NCBI RefSeq assembly: GCF_003945345.1
Contig: NZ_AP019308.1
Coordinates: 2,914,001 to 2,978,000 of the forward strand
DNA: 64,000 bases
Reading direction: 5' to 3'
Source: Paenibacillus baekrokdamisoli
GTDB lineage: Bacteria > Bacillota > Bacilli > Paenibacillales > Paenibacillaceae
Shown here: positions 16,937 to 25,842 of the stretch, in pieces
Layout of the letters: each line of letters begins with the position of its first letter
How positions within the stretch are numbered: the stretch's first letter is position 1
Position numbers and translations under genes: made by a program
The notes under the pieces: model-generated
What the model saw: only the letters and a program-made list of their open reading frames with translations
Databases searched by the model: none
Told to the model about the DNA's origin: nothing

Positions 16937-18013
16937 CTAGAAATTCCAATCGAGCTTCACTTCATTGCCTGTACGGGATGATTCGTAGATCGCATCAAGC
17001 ACAAGGTTGTTTGTGAAGCCTGTCAATGCTGAAGTGATCGGCTGTTTGCCCTCACGAATGCACTGTAGGAAATGACGGCTTAGGCGGTTACGCTCGCCTT
17101 CGTCATTCTCTGGCTTAAACAGTTCTGTCTCCGTCGCTCGATCGAACTTCTCAGTAAGCAGCTTGCCGCTGGATCCGCTATAGCTTGCGCCGCCTTCGGT
17201 TCCCATCAGATGAACGAATGGCGAGTTATCCGTATCCATATGAACCGCCCAGCTCACTTCAAGCGATAATGTACTGCCATCTTCCATCTTAATCAAAGCT
17301 GTAGCTAAATCTTCTACGTCATAGGTTCCGTTCCAATTCGGTTTCCCCCAAGTACCGATTCCAATCTTACGTGGTCCGAATTCGGAATAAGTAGCCCCAT
17401 AAACAGAAACTGGTTTCGGGTTGCCCATAAGATACAAAGCCAGATCCAGCATATGCACACCAATGTCAATCAATGGTCCGCCCCCGGATTGACCCATCTG
17501 AGTAAACCAAGTTCCCCAGCCAGGAATTCCTTTACGACGAAACCAGCCTGTTTTGGCTGTGTAAATACGTCCAAGCTCACCGCGATCGATCTGCTCCTTT
17601 ATTTGCATCGGAATCGATTCCCAGCGCATTTGGTGACCAATCATGACAACTCTGTCAGATGCTTGGCTAGCTCTCAAAATTTGTTTAGCTGTATCTGAAT
17701 TAATTCCCATCGGTTTCTCTAGCAGAACATGCTTGCCCGCTTCTAAAGCATGGATTGCAAGAGGGGCGTGGAATTGGTTCGGTACTCCAATGATAACGGC
17801 ATCTACTTCCGGACTATTGATCAGCGCCTCAGGGTTCGAAGCTATACTTGGAATACCGAATTCTTTGGCTTTAGCTTCCGCCAAGGGAAGATAGGCGTCC
17901 GTGATGGTTGTTATTTCACATTCATCAATAAGCTTGGAGAACTCTGTTGCATGAACGCTGCCAATATTACCAGCCCCTATGATACCTATTCTAATTTTAT
18001 TATTGTTTTCCAC
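16937..18013 (-). CDS. Gfo/Idh/MocA-family oxidoreductase
   Basis: A 358-aa NAD(P)-dependent dehydrogenase. The N-terminal Rossmann motif is GIIGAGNIGS, the catalytic-region motif HVLLEKPMG is near residue 92, and GGGPLIDIGVHMLDLALYL around 175 carries the conserved Asp and His. Translation starts at GTG after GGGAGGAAATAAAG. Members oxidise sugars, inositols or sugar acids. It is first in an operon with a TIM-barrel sugar isomerase, consistent with oxidation followed by isomerisation of an unidentified sugar or cyclitol. Confidence 0.9.
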   Translation of the reverse strand: MENNNKIRIGIIGAGNIGSVHATEFSKLIDECEITTITDAYLPLAEAKAKEFGIPSIASNPEALINSPEVDAVIIGVPNQFHAPLAIHALEAGKHVLLEKPMGINSDTAKQILRASQASDRVVMIGHQMRWESIPMQIKEQIDRGELGRIYTAKTGWFRRKGIPGWGTWFTQMGQSGGGPLIDIGVHMLDLALYLMGNPKPVSVYGATYSEFGPRKIGIGTWGKPNWNGTYDVEDLATALIKMEDGSTLSLEVSWAVHMDTDNSPFVHLMGTEGGASYSGSSGKLLTEKFDRATETELFKPENDEGERNRLSRHFLQCIREGKQPITSALTGFTNNLVLDAIYESSRTGNEVKLDWNF

Positions 18014-18136
18014 TTCTTTATTTCCTCCCAGAGTGCTGTCCTAACTTGCCTTTATCTATGATAAAATAAACGGGGCAAGAAAGCTTGCCCTATTTTTCGA
18101 AAAACGTCCCAATTCTTCGGAGGAGCCGAACGGATC

Positions 18137-19006
18137 ATGACCTATTTTCCTGAATACTTTAAATCCTATCCCAATATGCATACCTCTTATCCGCTTAGTC
18201 TTTCGCTTCACCGGCTCGAGCATGGCTTTCGTGCGCATCGGCATGATTTTTTGGAATTCTCCTATGTCATTAGCGGCAGCGGCTGGGAAACGATCAATGA
18301 GGTCAAACACGCGATGGTTCCTGGTACCTTCACCTTTGTACTCCCCTACCAGGTGCATGAGCTGTTTACTGATCCCGGAAGTGAGCTAGTGCTCTTTAAT
18401 TGTATGTTCAGCATGGATTTATTAATGGAATCGGGGCAAAACGACGGCTTGGCCGGACTAATCGAAATGAGTCCTTTACCTGCATTCACGCAGTTCGAGG
18501 GTAAACATAAAGATCGGATTCAATATTTATTAGAAGATATGCTGGAGGAATATAACGGTATTGACTCTTGGCGAAAAACGATTTTACAGCTTCGATTAAA
18601 AGAAATATTAATTTGCTTCGATCGATATCGACGACATGCAACTAGTAGTCCTATTCTTTCCTCTACAACCACTTCAACTAAACATGCAACCGTATGGCCA
18701 ATCATTCACCATATCCATTGCAACTATCAAGAAGACCTGACTCTATCGAAGCTTGCCAGTCAATTCGACATGAGCGTCTCGCGAATTAGTGAGGTTATCA
18801 AGCTAACCACCGGTCAAACCTATGTTCATTTTTTGCATGATTTACGCCTCCGTCACGCCTGCAGCTTGCTCGTCTCCACAGACATGAGTATGGTAGAAAT
18901 CGCCCTCGAGGTGGGCTACGGATCGTACAAGACATTCTCTCGTATCTTCCGGAAGAATAAAGGAGTTGTACCGAAGGATTATCGGAAATCAATAACGTAC
19001 AGCTAA
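18137..19006 (+). CDS. AraC-family regulator with cupin sensor
   Basis: A 289-aa regulator. The N-terminal cupin-like sensor includes the typical HRHDFLEFSYVISGSG near residue 33. The C-terminal AraC domain has two helix-turn-helix units (LTLSKLASQFDMSVSRISEVIKLTTG and MSMVEIALEVGYGSYKTFSRIFRKNKGVVPKDYRK). GGAGGAG precedes the ATG. It is divergent from the oxidoreductase/isomerase operon across 124 bases, so it very likely regulates it. Confidence 0.9.
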   Translation: MTYFPEYFKSYPNMHTSYPLSLSLHRLEHGFRAHRHDFLEFSYVISGSGWETINEVKHAMVPGTFTFVLPYQVHELFTDPGSELVLFNCMFSMDLLMESGQNDGLAGLIEMSPLPAFTQFEGKHKDRIQYLLEDMLEEYNGIDSWRKTILQLRLKEILICFDRYRRHATSSPILSSTTTSTKHATVWPIIHHIHCNYQEDLTLSKLASQFDMSVSRISEVIKLTTGQTYVHFLHDLRLRHACSLLVSTDMSMVEIALEVGYGSYKTFSRIFRKNKGVVPKDYRKSITYS

Positions 19007-19087
19007 TAAACTTTGTCGCAAAAAGCAACCTATCAAGAAGAAACGGCTTACGCCGTCCTTGGCGGCGAAGCAAGTTTCTTCCCTCTG

Positions 19088-19132
19088 AAATATAAGTAAA
19101 GTATAGAGGAAACTTATACTTTACTTATATTT
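19088..19132. repeat. 18-bp perfect AT-rich inverted repeat
   Basis: AAATATAAGTAAAGTATA (19088-19105) and its exact complement (19115-19132) flank a 9-base loop. There is no T-run on either side in terminator position. A second stem (AAGAAAC...GTTTCTT, about 19036-19080) lies just before it. Together they may end the araC transcript or form a cruciform. Confidence 0.8.
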
Positions 19133-19178
19133 AAAAAAAATCTAATCCTTCCCTCATCTTAAGAGGAGCCGGATTAGA
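19133..19178 (-). terminator. Terminator of ohr
   Basis: On the minus strand TCTAATCC (19171-19178) pairs with GGATTAGA (19141-19148), with inner pairing CTCCTCTTAAGATGAG, followed by eight T residues. It lies 85 bases after the ohr stop. Confidence 0.82.
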
Positions 19179-19262
19179 TTAGGGGCTAACTTCACTTCTA
19201 TAGGAGAGAGTCGAGCTCTCCCTTGCCGAAGTCATCTATCTGCGTCATCAGAGGCCATTTCT

Positions 19263-19679
19263 TTAGACGACTTGAAGCTCCACAACAATGTTTCCTCTTG
19301 TTGCTTTGGAGTATGGACATACGCCATGTGCCGCTTCAACCAGCTCCTCGGCCACAGCCCGTTCAACCCCTGCGATCGCCACCTCTAGCTTAACCGCAAG
19401 CCCGAACCCACCATCTGTATCTTTGCCAATGGATACATGGGCAGTTACCTCTGTTCCTTCGACTTTTATTTTCCGAGTTCTGCAGACTAAGCCCAAAGCA
19501 CTTTCGAAGCAGGCCGCATAGCCAGCTGCGAACAGCTGCTCTGGATTCGTCGCAGCACCGCCTGGACCTCCCAATTCTTTGGGTGTTCTAAGATCTAATT
19601 GCAGAACATTATCACTAGACACAAGCTTGCCGTCTCTTCCACCGGATACTTGAACTGTAGCTGTATATAATTTTTGCAT
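19263..19679 (-). CDS. ohr: Organic hydroperoxide resistance protein (Ohr/OsmC family)
   Basis: A 138-aa thiol peroxidase. The two redox cysteines are Cys57 in FAAGYAACFES and Cys121 in GVCPYSKATRGN, and TNPEQLFAAGYA is typical of Ohr. It reduces organic hydroperoxides in the cytoplasm. The ATG at 19679 follows CAGGAGGTTTTT. A perfect OhrR-type palindrome lies 34 bases upstream. No ohrR gene is in the window, so the regulator must be encoded elsewhere. Confidence 0.92.
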   Translation of the reverse strand: MQKLYTATVQVSGGRDGKLVSSDNVLQLDLRTPKELGGPGGAATNPEQLFAAGYAACFESALGLVCRTRKIKVEGTEVTAHVSIGKDTDGGFGLAVKLEVAIAGVERAVAEELVEAAHGVCPYSKATRGNIVVELQVV

Positions 19680-19712
19680 AATAAAAACCTCCTGAATGAA
19701 TTTTAATTTCAA

Positions 19713-19750
19713 CTAAATTGTATACAATTTAGTTTCATACAATTTAATAT
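19713..19750. promoter_or_regulatory. OhrR-type operator
   Basis: CTAAATTGTATACAATTTAG (19713-19732) is a perfect 20-bp palindrome that matches the core of Bacillus OhrR operators. A further half-site TACAATTTAA follows at 19738-19747. Position directly upstream of ohr supports the call. Confidence 0.8.
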
Positions 19751-19850
19751 ATAGGTAAATGATACTCCTGTCAACTGTTCGATCCCTAGGTTGGAAAATA
19801 GGGCAACATTTCTCGTCTATTAACGCTCTCTTAAGCTATTCATAATGACA

Positions 19851-19898
19851 AAGAAGCGGGGCATGCCAGCTTTCTGGCATGCCCCGCTTCTTCTTTTT
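19851..19898. terminator. GC-rich 18-bp perfect hairpin
   Basis: AAGAAGCGGGGCATGCCA (19851-19868) pairs perfectly with 19875-19892 around a 6-base loop. The T-tract is better on the plus strand (CTTTTT) than on the minus (TTTGTC), yet the nearest gene ending toward it is the DeoR gene on the minus strand. It may act in both directions. Confidence 0.7.
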
Positions 19899-20009
19899 AC
19901 AACCTATTCATTCGATTGGACAGGCACACTGCCCTCGCATTCGCATTATAAAAAGGAACGGTTGCAGCGGAGCTGATCAATGTCGGTCTTGGGCAGATAC
20001 CCTCGTTCA

Positions 20010-20771
20010 TCAGCTTAGTACGATTTCCACAGAGGCTTCCTTTAGAGTAGCCTCCAATTCCTGATCAGGGGAGCTGTTTGAAATAATTCGATCTACAGCA
20101 TTCAGAGACGCGAACGAAAACAAATCCCTCAAACCATACTTCGTATGGTCCATGACAATATTCACTTCTGAAGCCTGCTCGATGACAAGCCGTTTAATTT
20201 CTGCTTCATGCATATTAGAGTTACTAAATCCATGCTTGAATGACACTCCAGTGGCACCAATAAAGACACGGTCAAACGCCATTTTGGCAATGGAGCCTGC
20301 TGCAATAGGACCTACCAAAGTCGCCGTTTTCTCCAGAAGCATGCCTCCAACTACGATTGTAGAAATTTGCTTCCCTTGAAGCTCAGCAGCAATATTAAGG
20401 GCATTCGTAACGACGGTAATATTCAAATCTGGTTTCAAATATCTGGCTACCTGCAGTGTTGTTGAACCGCCATCCAGAAAAATCGAATCACCGGACTGAA
20501 CAAGCTGAGCGGCTTGCAATCCGATTCTCATTTTCTCATCCATCATTAAGCCCGTACGATCCTGCAGCGCAATATCCTTGCCAACGAGAATAGCGCCTCC
20601 GAATGTTCGCCTAAGCAGTCCCATGTATTCAAGCTTTTCTAGATCTCTGCGCAGGGTCATTTCGGTAACGTCAAACATATCTTTCAACTCAGCAATTTTA
20701 ACTTCGCCATCTAAAGCCATTCGATCCAAAATCTGCTGCTGACGTTGGTTGATGGTTTGGTTATGCGTCAT
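20010..20771 (-). CDS. DeoR-family transcriptional regulator
   Basis: A 253-aa repressor. The N-terminal winged helix (QQQILDRMALDGEVKIAELKDMFDVTEMTLRRDLEKL with the adjoining GLLRRTFGGA) is followed by a DeoRC sugar-phosphate sensor with DGGSTTLQVARYL and IGATGVSFKHGFSN. GGGGG lies 6 bases before the ATG. It is located 100 bases downstream of the isomerase/kinase/aldolase operon on the same strand and is likely its regulator, sensing a phosphorylated sugar. Confidence 0.9.
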   Translation of the reverse strand: MTHNQTINQRQQQILDRMALDGEVKIAELKDMFDVTEMTLRRDLEKLEYMGLLRRTFGGAILVGKDIALQDRTGLMMDEKMRIGLQAAQLVQSGDSIFLDGGSTTLQVARYLKPDLNITVVTNALNIAAELQGKQISTIVVGGMLLEKTATLVGPIAAGSIAKMAFDRVFIGATGVSFKHGFSNSNMHEAEIKRLVIEQASEVNIVMDHTKYGLRDLFSFASLNAVDRIISNSSPDQELEATLKEASVEIVLS

Positions 20772-20871
20772 GGAGAACCCCCGTTACTTTTCTTCAATGA
20801 CTCTATTATCCCTAGAACTTACTTTAGGATCAACCTTAAGTTATATTTCATCATCTCACGAGGTGATATTC

Positions 20872-21420
20872 TTATTCATCTTCCATAACGGTCGGCATCC
20901 GTTCGATTCGAGGATCTGTAAAGATATCATATTCATCACGGCTAGTGCTGGAGAATTCAGAGACAATGGCTCCTACATCACCAGCTTGAAACCAATGCTT
21001 AATTCCGGGCTCTATTGTATATTGTTCACCTGGAAGTAATTCTATCTCATGAAACACGGTGTAATAAGGCTCACTTGCTGGAGGAACAATCGCCTGGATG
21101 CTTGTCGGTGCTGCTCCCTCTACATACAAGAATACTTTTCCTGAGCGGCAGCGAAAGGTTTCCATTTTGCCGGGATCATTACCGATTGGCGGGTGTATAT
21201 GCTCTGGGCATGTTTGACGTGGGAACAATACTAATTCTTTAGCACAGTAGCGGTCTGTATTCACATAAGTAATTAATTCCAAGCCCTGAATGTCAAGCTC
21301 TCCGAGCCCAAAACCCGCCACTTCAATGTGCGCAATTTCATGCTCCGTTAATGCAATACCACTAGACCTCAACATAGCTGCTGCGCGTTCTTGCGCTTTA
21401 CCTATTTCACTTCGTTTCAT
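20872..21420 (-). CDS. D-lyxose isomerase-like cupin
   Basis: A 182-aa cupin of the D-lyxose ketol-isomerase (YdaE) type. Metal ligands are visible in CPEHIHPP (His74, His76), KMETFRC (Glu near 87) and EPGIKHWFQAG (His near 141). Known members isomerise D-lyxose to D-xylulose and D-mannose to D-fructose with Mn. Its ATG overlaps the kinase stop as ATGA. In this operon it should produce a ketose for the PfkB kinase and aldolase. Confidence 0.85.
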   Translation of the reverse strand: MKRSEIGKAQERAAAMLRSSGIALTEHEIAHIEVAGFGLGELDIQGLELITYVNTDRYCAKELVLFPRQTCPEHIHPPIGNDPGKMETFRCRSGKVFLYVEGAAPTSIQAIVPPASEPYYTVFHEIELLPGEQYTIEPGIKHWFQAGDVGAIVSEFSSTSRDEYDIFTDPRIERMPTVMEDE

Positions 21421-22646
21421 AGGCTATCCCTGCCCTTCTCCTGACCTTTGTGATGAGGCCCGAGCCATAAGCCATCCTCATTAAAGCTCCAGTTATGCAA
21501 ATCAAGCTTCATCTCACGCTTTGCCCAACCGCCGCTGATTCGACTCCACACCTCAGATCCATCCGGAATGCCGCTTGTCGCATCTGCTTGTTCTACATTA
21601 CACGCACCGGCGCCGACAGCGGTATGAAGTGAATCCTCCAAAGATAAACCCCTCATCAGGCCAAGTAAAAACCCAGCAATCGTGCAATCACCAGCGCCTG
21701 TAGTTCCCACAACATCCACCTTATAGCAAGAAGATATCAACTCACTATTCGTCCAATTTCCATGGTGTTCTTGAGCAGGTGTGCAAAGTCCCATAGCCAG
21801 AAGACGACTATTATTGGGGGTTGTTCGCACATATAAGCCATGCTCTCCAAGCTTCAGTCCAACAATTGCAGCACCCATTTCTAGCAATTCTTCCGAAATT
21901 TCAGAAAGGAGGGCTCCACTCGCAAATGGTAAGAGATCTCCAGATGGAGCCTCTTGCAGCAATTGATCGTAATGTTCACGATGCAGCATGTAGAGAATTT
22001 CCTCAAAGCTAGGCAAGAACACATCGACATGCGGGAGTACTTTTGCAAATATAGCACGCCAATTGGCCTTACCCGCGTCGGATTTAGGATCAGGTTTAGC
22101 CAAATCTAGCGATACGGTCAATCCACTGTCCTTGACCTTCTTAAGCAATTGGGCCAGTTCATCACCGTCATTCTCATACATCCTGCGCATTAAAGGAGGA
22201 TATCCAAAATGAAACAAGCGTGCACCTTTGAGCTGTTCAGGACTTAGGTCTGAAGCCGAATACGTATCGTTAGCACCAGTAAAATGAAGAAAGGTGCGGT
22301 CAATATGCGGAGGACTAATGACAATAGAATAAGAGCTGTGCTCATTAGGCGACACGATCATACCATCAACTAAGGACGAGCCATGCTGTCTTAAGACTGT
22401 AAGAATGGCTTCACCGAATTGATCATTCCCAATTTTACCCATCAAGTTTACCTTGCTGCCCAGCCGGTGAAGCGCAATTCCCGTATTGGAAACTGCACCC
22501 CCCGTTGAAATAACCGCAGGACCAATATCAACGAGCTTACCCGGAACTAGCAAAGCATCCATCCCAGATTGCTTCTCGTAGATTGTAGGTATAATATCCA
22601 AGCAGATATGCCCAGCAATGATCACTTCCGCTTCGTTCTGACTCAA
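21417..22646 (-). CDS. PfkB-family carbohydrate kinase
   Basis: A 409-aa ribokinase-type kinase. The N-terminal signature TGGAVSNTGIALHRLG lies near residue 48 and the catalytic anion-hole motif TTGAGD at about 315-320, followed by CTIAGFLLGL. It is longer than the usual 310-340 aa, with extra sequence around 200-300 and at the C-terminus. Translation starts at TTG after GGAGGGATTAGC. Position between a sugar isomerase and an aldolase suggests it phosphorylates a ketose before cleavage. Confidence 0.87.
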   Translation of the reverse strand: MSQNEAEVIIAGHICLDIIPTIYEKQSGMDALLVPGKLVDIGPAVISTGGAVSNTGIALHRLGSKVNLMGKIGNDQFGEAILTVLRQHGSSLVDGMIVSPNEHSSYSIVISPPHIDRTFLHFTGANDTYSASDLSPEQLKGARLFHFGYPPLMRRMYENDGDELAQLLKKVKDSGLTVSLDLAKPDPKSDAGKANWRAIFAKVLPHVDVFLPSFEEILYMLHREHYDQLLQEAPSGDLLPFASGALLSEISEELLEMGAAIVGLKLGEHGLYVRTTPNNSRLLAMGLCTPAQEHHGNWTNSELISSCYKVDVVGTTGAGDCTIAGFLLGLMRGLSLEDSLHTAVGAGACNVEQADATSGIPDGSEVWSRISGGWAKREMKLDLHNWSFNEDGLWLGPHHKGQEKGRDSL

Positions 22647-22648
22647 AG

Positions 22649-23806
22649 CTAATCCCTCCAGTTGATCGATATCGTTTGCCCTGTTCGATTAGACTCCAAT
22701 GCTGCTGTAAAAACCTTATGGCTGCTTGAGGCTTCTTCTGGAGTTGCACAGTAGAAAGGCTGCTGTATATCCTTGCCATTCGCCAGCTCATCACAGAAAG
22801 CTGCCCACATTTGGAGAATCGAATCCGAGAAGCCGAACTCAAAGATACCTCCAGTAATCGTGCCGTACGCCGATTTATATGGAGCATCTACGACATGCCA
22901 TGCTTGAACTCCACCCGGTGTATAAGGTAAGGAAGCTACCTGTTTGGGATTTTTCGTTGTAAATTCTGCTGAGAAGTCCGTACCTGTTATCCGAATAAAC
23001 CACGTATTCGCATTGCCCGGGGCAATACGTTTGGTTGATAGAACCATAGGAAACTGCTGGTCATCCATTTCAACATCACAGGCCAGAATGGCATTGTCCC
23101 ACGTCTCACAAGGAACCATATTTCCCTTTCCATCTGGTCTTTCGGGTACGATTTTGGATAATAAGGCTCTTACGGACTTCGGCTTCCAGCCATAACGCAT
23201 GGGTAGGTGTAGGACATGCATGCCTAAATCCCCCATACATCCGTATTCGCCATTCGTAGCGATTCGCCTTTTCCAGTTAATCACTTTTGTCGGATCGAGA
23301 TCACTGGAATGCCAGAAGCCCGCTTCGACTTCGATAATTTTACCGAATTTATTTTCTTGGACCCACTGAAAGATTTGTTGAGCTCCCGGATAAAATGGAA
23401 ATTCAGAGGAACAGCGAACGATGACGTTAGGATGCTTGTTAATAGCTTCTGAAATGAGTCGGTTTGCTTCCTGATCAATTCCAAACGGCTTTTCTCCTAG
23501 TAAATGCTTACCTGATTCAATAATATCGACATAGATTGTCGCATGAAGATTATGTGGAACAGCACAATAAATGGCATCTACATTAGGATTAGCAAGAAGC
23601 TCCTTATAGTCTGTGTAAGCTGCCTCCACGCTTGTAACGTTCTCCTGAAACCACTCCGTCGCAGCAGAATTCGCATCGCATACAGCTACTATCTTCGGTT
23701 CAAAATCAACATTTGTAAGATGACACCAACGGGCTGCCGCGCTTGCAAACTCTTTTCCCATTAAACCGCAGCCAATAACACCAAAGCGTATGATTTTTTT
23801 CGACAT
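22649..23806 (-). CDS. Gfo/Idh/MocA-family oxidoreductase
   Basis: A 385-aa NAD(P)-dependent oxidoreductase with Rossmann motif GVIGCGLMGKEFA and the GKHLLGEKPFGID motif near residue 95. The C-terminal domain is long, with GCMGDLGMHVLHLPMRYG near 190. The ATG at 23806 is chosen over a TTG two codons earlier because AAGGAG is 10 bases away. It is cotranscribed with the aldolase (upstream, 23-base gap) and the kinase (2-base gap). Probably oxidises or reduces the sugar used by this operon. Confidence 0.87.
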   Translation of the reverse strand: MSKKIIRFGVIGCGLMGKEFASAAARWCHLTNVDFEPKIVAVCDANSAATEWFQENVTSVEAAYTDYKELLANPNVDAIYCAVPHNLHATIYVDIIESGKHLLGEKPFGIDQEANRLISEAINKHPNVIVRCSSEFPFYPGAQQIFQWVQENKFGKIIEVEAGFWHSSDLDPTKVINWKRRIATNGEYGCMGDLGMHVLHLPMRYGWKPKSVRALLSKIVPERPDGKGNMVPCETWDNAILACDVEMDDQQFPMVLSTKRIAPGNANTWFIRITGTDFSAEFTTKNPKQVASLPYTPGGVQAWHVVDAPYKSAYGTITGGIFEFGFSDSILQMWAAFCDELANGKDIQQPFYCATPEEASSSHKVFTAALESNRTGQTISINWRD

Positions 23807-23829
23807 GATCAATGATCTCCTTTTAGATG

Positions 23830-24663
23830 TTATTGAGCTAATAAATCTAGTGCCTTCTCTTCGGTGGCTCCGTGGTGGACAATGGACATCAAGGCTTTCG
23901 TCATGCCAGCTGGATTCGGGTGCTGAATGACATTACGGCCATATACAATTCCAGAAGCACCTTGCTTCATCAATTCTACGGTACGGGTCACAATTTCCTC
24001 ATCACTGGCTCTTCCACCGCCACGCACAAGTACTGGTATACCGGAAGCAATTTCAATGACACGGTGATATTCTTCTACATGGTCACAAGGATCTGCTTTA
24101 ATCACATCTGCACCCAATTCAACAGCTTGACGTACAAGCGGCAAAATTTTCTGGATATCGCCATCTACCATATAACCGCCCTTTGCTTCATTTCCCAGCA
24201 TAACTAAAGGCTCTACCATAAGGGGCATGCCGTATTTTTCACATTCTGTTTTTAATAGAGAAACATTTTTAACACATTGATAGTGCAGCTCAGGCTGATT
24301 AGGCAGCAGTAAAAGATTGACACAAACCGATACAGCATCCATTCGAACGGCTTGCTCTACAGCCTTATCGATAAGCTCGCTAAACAAGAAACGTGGCAGC
24401 ACACTTCCATAAATATTAGCTGCATCTGTACGAAGTACGAGTCCAGGCTTCTGGCTGCCAGGAATCGATTGGAGATGTCTAGCCTGCCCAATACTTAGCT
24501 GAATACAATCTGGACCTGCTTCCACAATCGTCGCAATCGCTTGCTTCATATTCTCAATTCCAGCTAGAAATCCAAACTCGTTAAAAAAGCCATGATCAAC
24601 AGCCACATCAAAACATTTTCCTTGCGCACTAAACATTCGGTTTAATCTTGGTTTTAGCGACAA
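23830..24663 (-). CDS. Class I aldolase of the DhnA/LacD/DeoC superfamily
   Basis: A 277-aa TIM-barrel aldolase. The N-terminal part has FDVAVDHGFFNEF, and the probable Schiff-base lysine is in ADVIKADPCDHVEEY near residue 190, followed by IPVLVRGGGRASDEE for phosphate binding and SGIVYGRNV. It would cleave a phosphorylated ketose to dihydroxyacetone phosphate or another three-carbon unit. Translation begins at TTG after GAGGGAGTGG. First gene of the aldolase-oxidoreductase-kinase-isomerase operon. Confidence 0.85.
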   Translation of the reverse strand: MSLKPRLNRMFSAQGKCFDVAVDHGFFNEFGFLAGIENMKQAIATIVEAGPDCIQLSIGQARHLQSIPGSQKPGLVLRTDAANIYGSVLPRFLFSELIDKAVEQAVRMDAVSVCVNLLLLPNQPELHYQCVKNVSLLKTECEKYGMPLMVEPLVMLGNEAKGGYMVDGDIQKILPLVRQAVELGADVIKADPCDHVEEYHRVIEIASGIPVLVRGGGRASDEEIVTRTVELMKQGASGIVYGRNVIQHPNPAGMTKALMSIVHHGATEEKALDLLAQ

Positions 24664-24841
24664 TTAAATCCACTCCCTCAATTTTTCGTAACTCGAAAAG
24701 TTTCTTTCAAACTTAAAAAGTTACTTTATAACATTATCATACGTTAATTTGTAACATTCGTCTACAGAAAAAACCGCCAGATAGAATATAATCGGGCGAT
24801 TTTTTGAAATCTGATAGGTTCACACTGGATACCGAAACCAT
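24664..24841. promoter_or_regulatory. Promoter region of the aldolase operon
   Basis: The minus strand carries TTACAA, an 18-base spacer and TATAAA, plus two copies of AATGTTA (about 24730-24760) and repeated GTAACTTT and GTTTGAAAG-like stretches that may be DeoR sites. A short stem with GATTTTTTGAAATC lies near 24798-24812. Confidence 0.4.
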
Positions 24842-25792
24842 TTAATTACATTCAGCAACTAACGGACCAGCCAAATCCTTCATGAAAAATAATTTACCAG
24901 GCAATGTTGGCATATAGGTTGAAGGAATCCATGGATTCGGACCATGACGCAGCGTCGTCCATAACGACATACCTTGCCATTGCATTCCTCTTCCCAATGT
25001 TCCGTCACAGCCTCCAATAATTTGATCCGCCAATAGGAACAAGCCAGGACCAATCGTATTGGCATAACAAGGCACGAGTGTTGTCCTGCTCTTAAAGCTT
25101 GTAATGGCGTTCTGTTCAATGGTTAACGGATGGAGCTTAGCCCCGAGCCGATGCGCCGCCTTACTCCACTGATCCTCGGACTCATATTCTGCTGCAAAAT
25201 GCGGCTCCCAGAAGGCAATGTGACACATTCGACCAATTCCAAAAACAACAATGAGTTTCGCTCCATCGTTTTTTAACGCCGTTATTTTTTCCAGATAGGT
25301 TGGAAGGTTTTCTTTAGTAGCAAAATTACGCTGTGCCACTGGGACGGTCAATGGACCGAGCGGTCCATAAAATGCCTGCTCCATGGAATATTGAAAAGAG
25401 CTGGGATTCGTGGGCTCTAACGTATTCCCCTCACTATCGCTCCACTCGTCCATATTAAAACCAAACACATGATGAGCATCAACATTCCATTCTTTTAAGA
25501 AGTAAACCACCCATTTGTACATTCCCATCGGCCCTACTGGCAAAATCATCGCCAGCTTTTGCCCCATTTCCTTGCTTCTGCGAATTTCCATAGCAATTTC
25601 GTGACCCATCATCATATCGAATTCGGTGAAATGGTCACAAGCCACAGGCTTAAAAGATTCATGCCAGAATGATTGCCGATCTGTAATTGTCTCTGGTGCG
25701 TGATCACAGCAATCATCGATTTTACGCAAATCCCATCCCTGAGGAAAAAAACCTTCCATCAGCGAGCCTTTAACTGTTGTTAAAAAATCCAT
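24842..25792 (-). CDS. Glucosamine-6-phosphate deaminase-like sugar isomerase (NagB superfamily)
   Basis: A 316-aa NagB/RpiA-fold protein. [16 protein letters not shown] near residue 105 matches the deaminase motif with catalytic Asp, and [19 protein letters not shown] near 180 replaces the usual GIGxDGHIAFNEP loop. It is longer than classical NagB (about 240-260 aa) and this divergence suggests a related substrate. The ATG at 25792 follows GGGGAGG. It is coupled with a PIG-L deacetylase, which fits removal of acetyl and then amino groups from an amino sugar. Confidence 0.82.
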   Translation of the reverse strand: MDFLTTVKGSLMEGFFPQGWDLRKIDDCCDHAPETITDRQSFWHESFKPVACDHFTEFDMMMGHEIAMEIRRSKEMGQKLAMILPVGPMGMYKWVVYFLKEWNVDAHHVFGFNMDEWSDSEGNTLEPTNPSSFQYSMEQAFYGPLGPLTVPVAQRNFATKENLPTYLEKITALKNDGAKLIVVFGIGRMCHIAFWEPHFAAEYESEDQWSKAAHRLGAKLHPLTIEQNAITSFKSRTTLVPCYANTIGPGLFLLADQIIGGCDGTLGRGMQWQGMSLWTTLRHGPNPWIPSTYMPTLPGKLFFMKDLAGPLVAECN

Positions 25793-25842
25793 ATGTCTAG
25801 CCTCCCCACCAATTTTATTATCATTGTCATTTACCATTCACA

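Noticed and set aside
20872-24663. Sulfoquinovose (sulfo-EMP) pathway
   Set aside because: Isomerase, kinase and class I aldolase fit loosely, but there is no sulfoquinovosidase, sulfolactaldehyde enzyme or sulfonate exporter, and no specific motif supports it.
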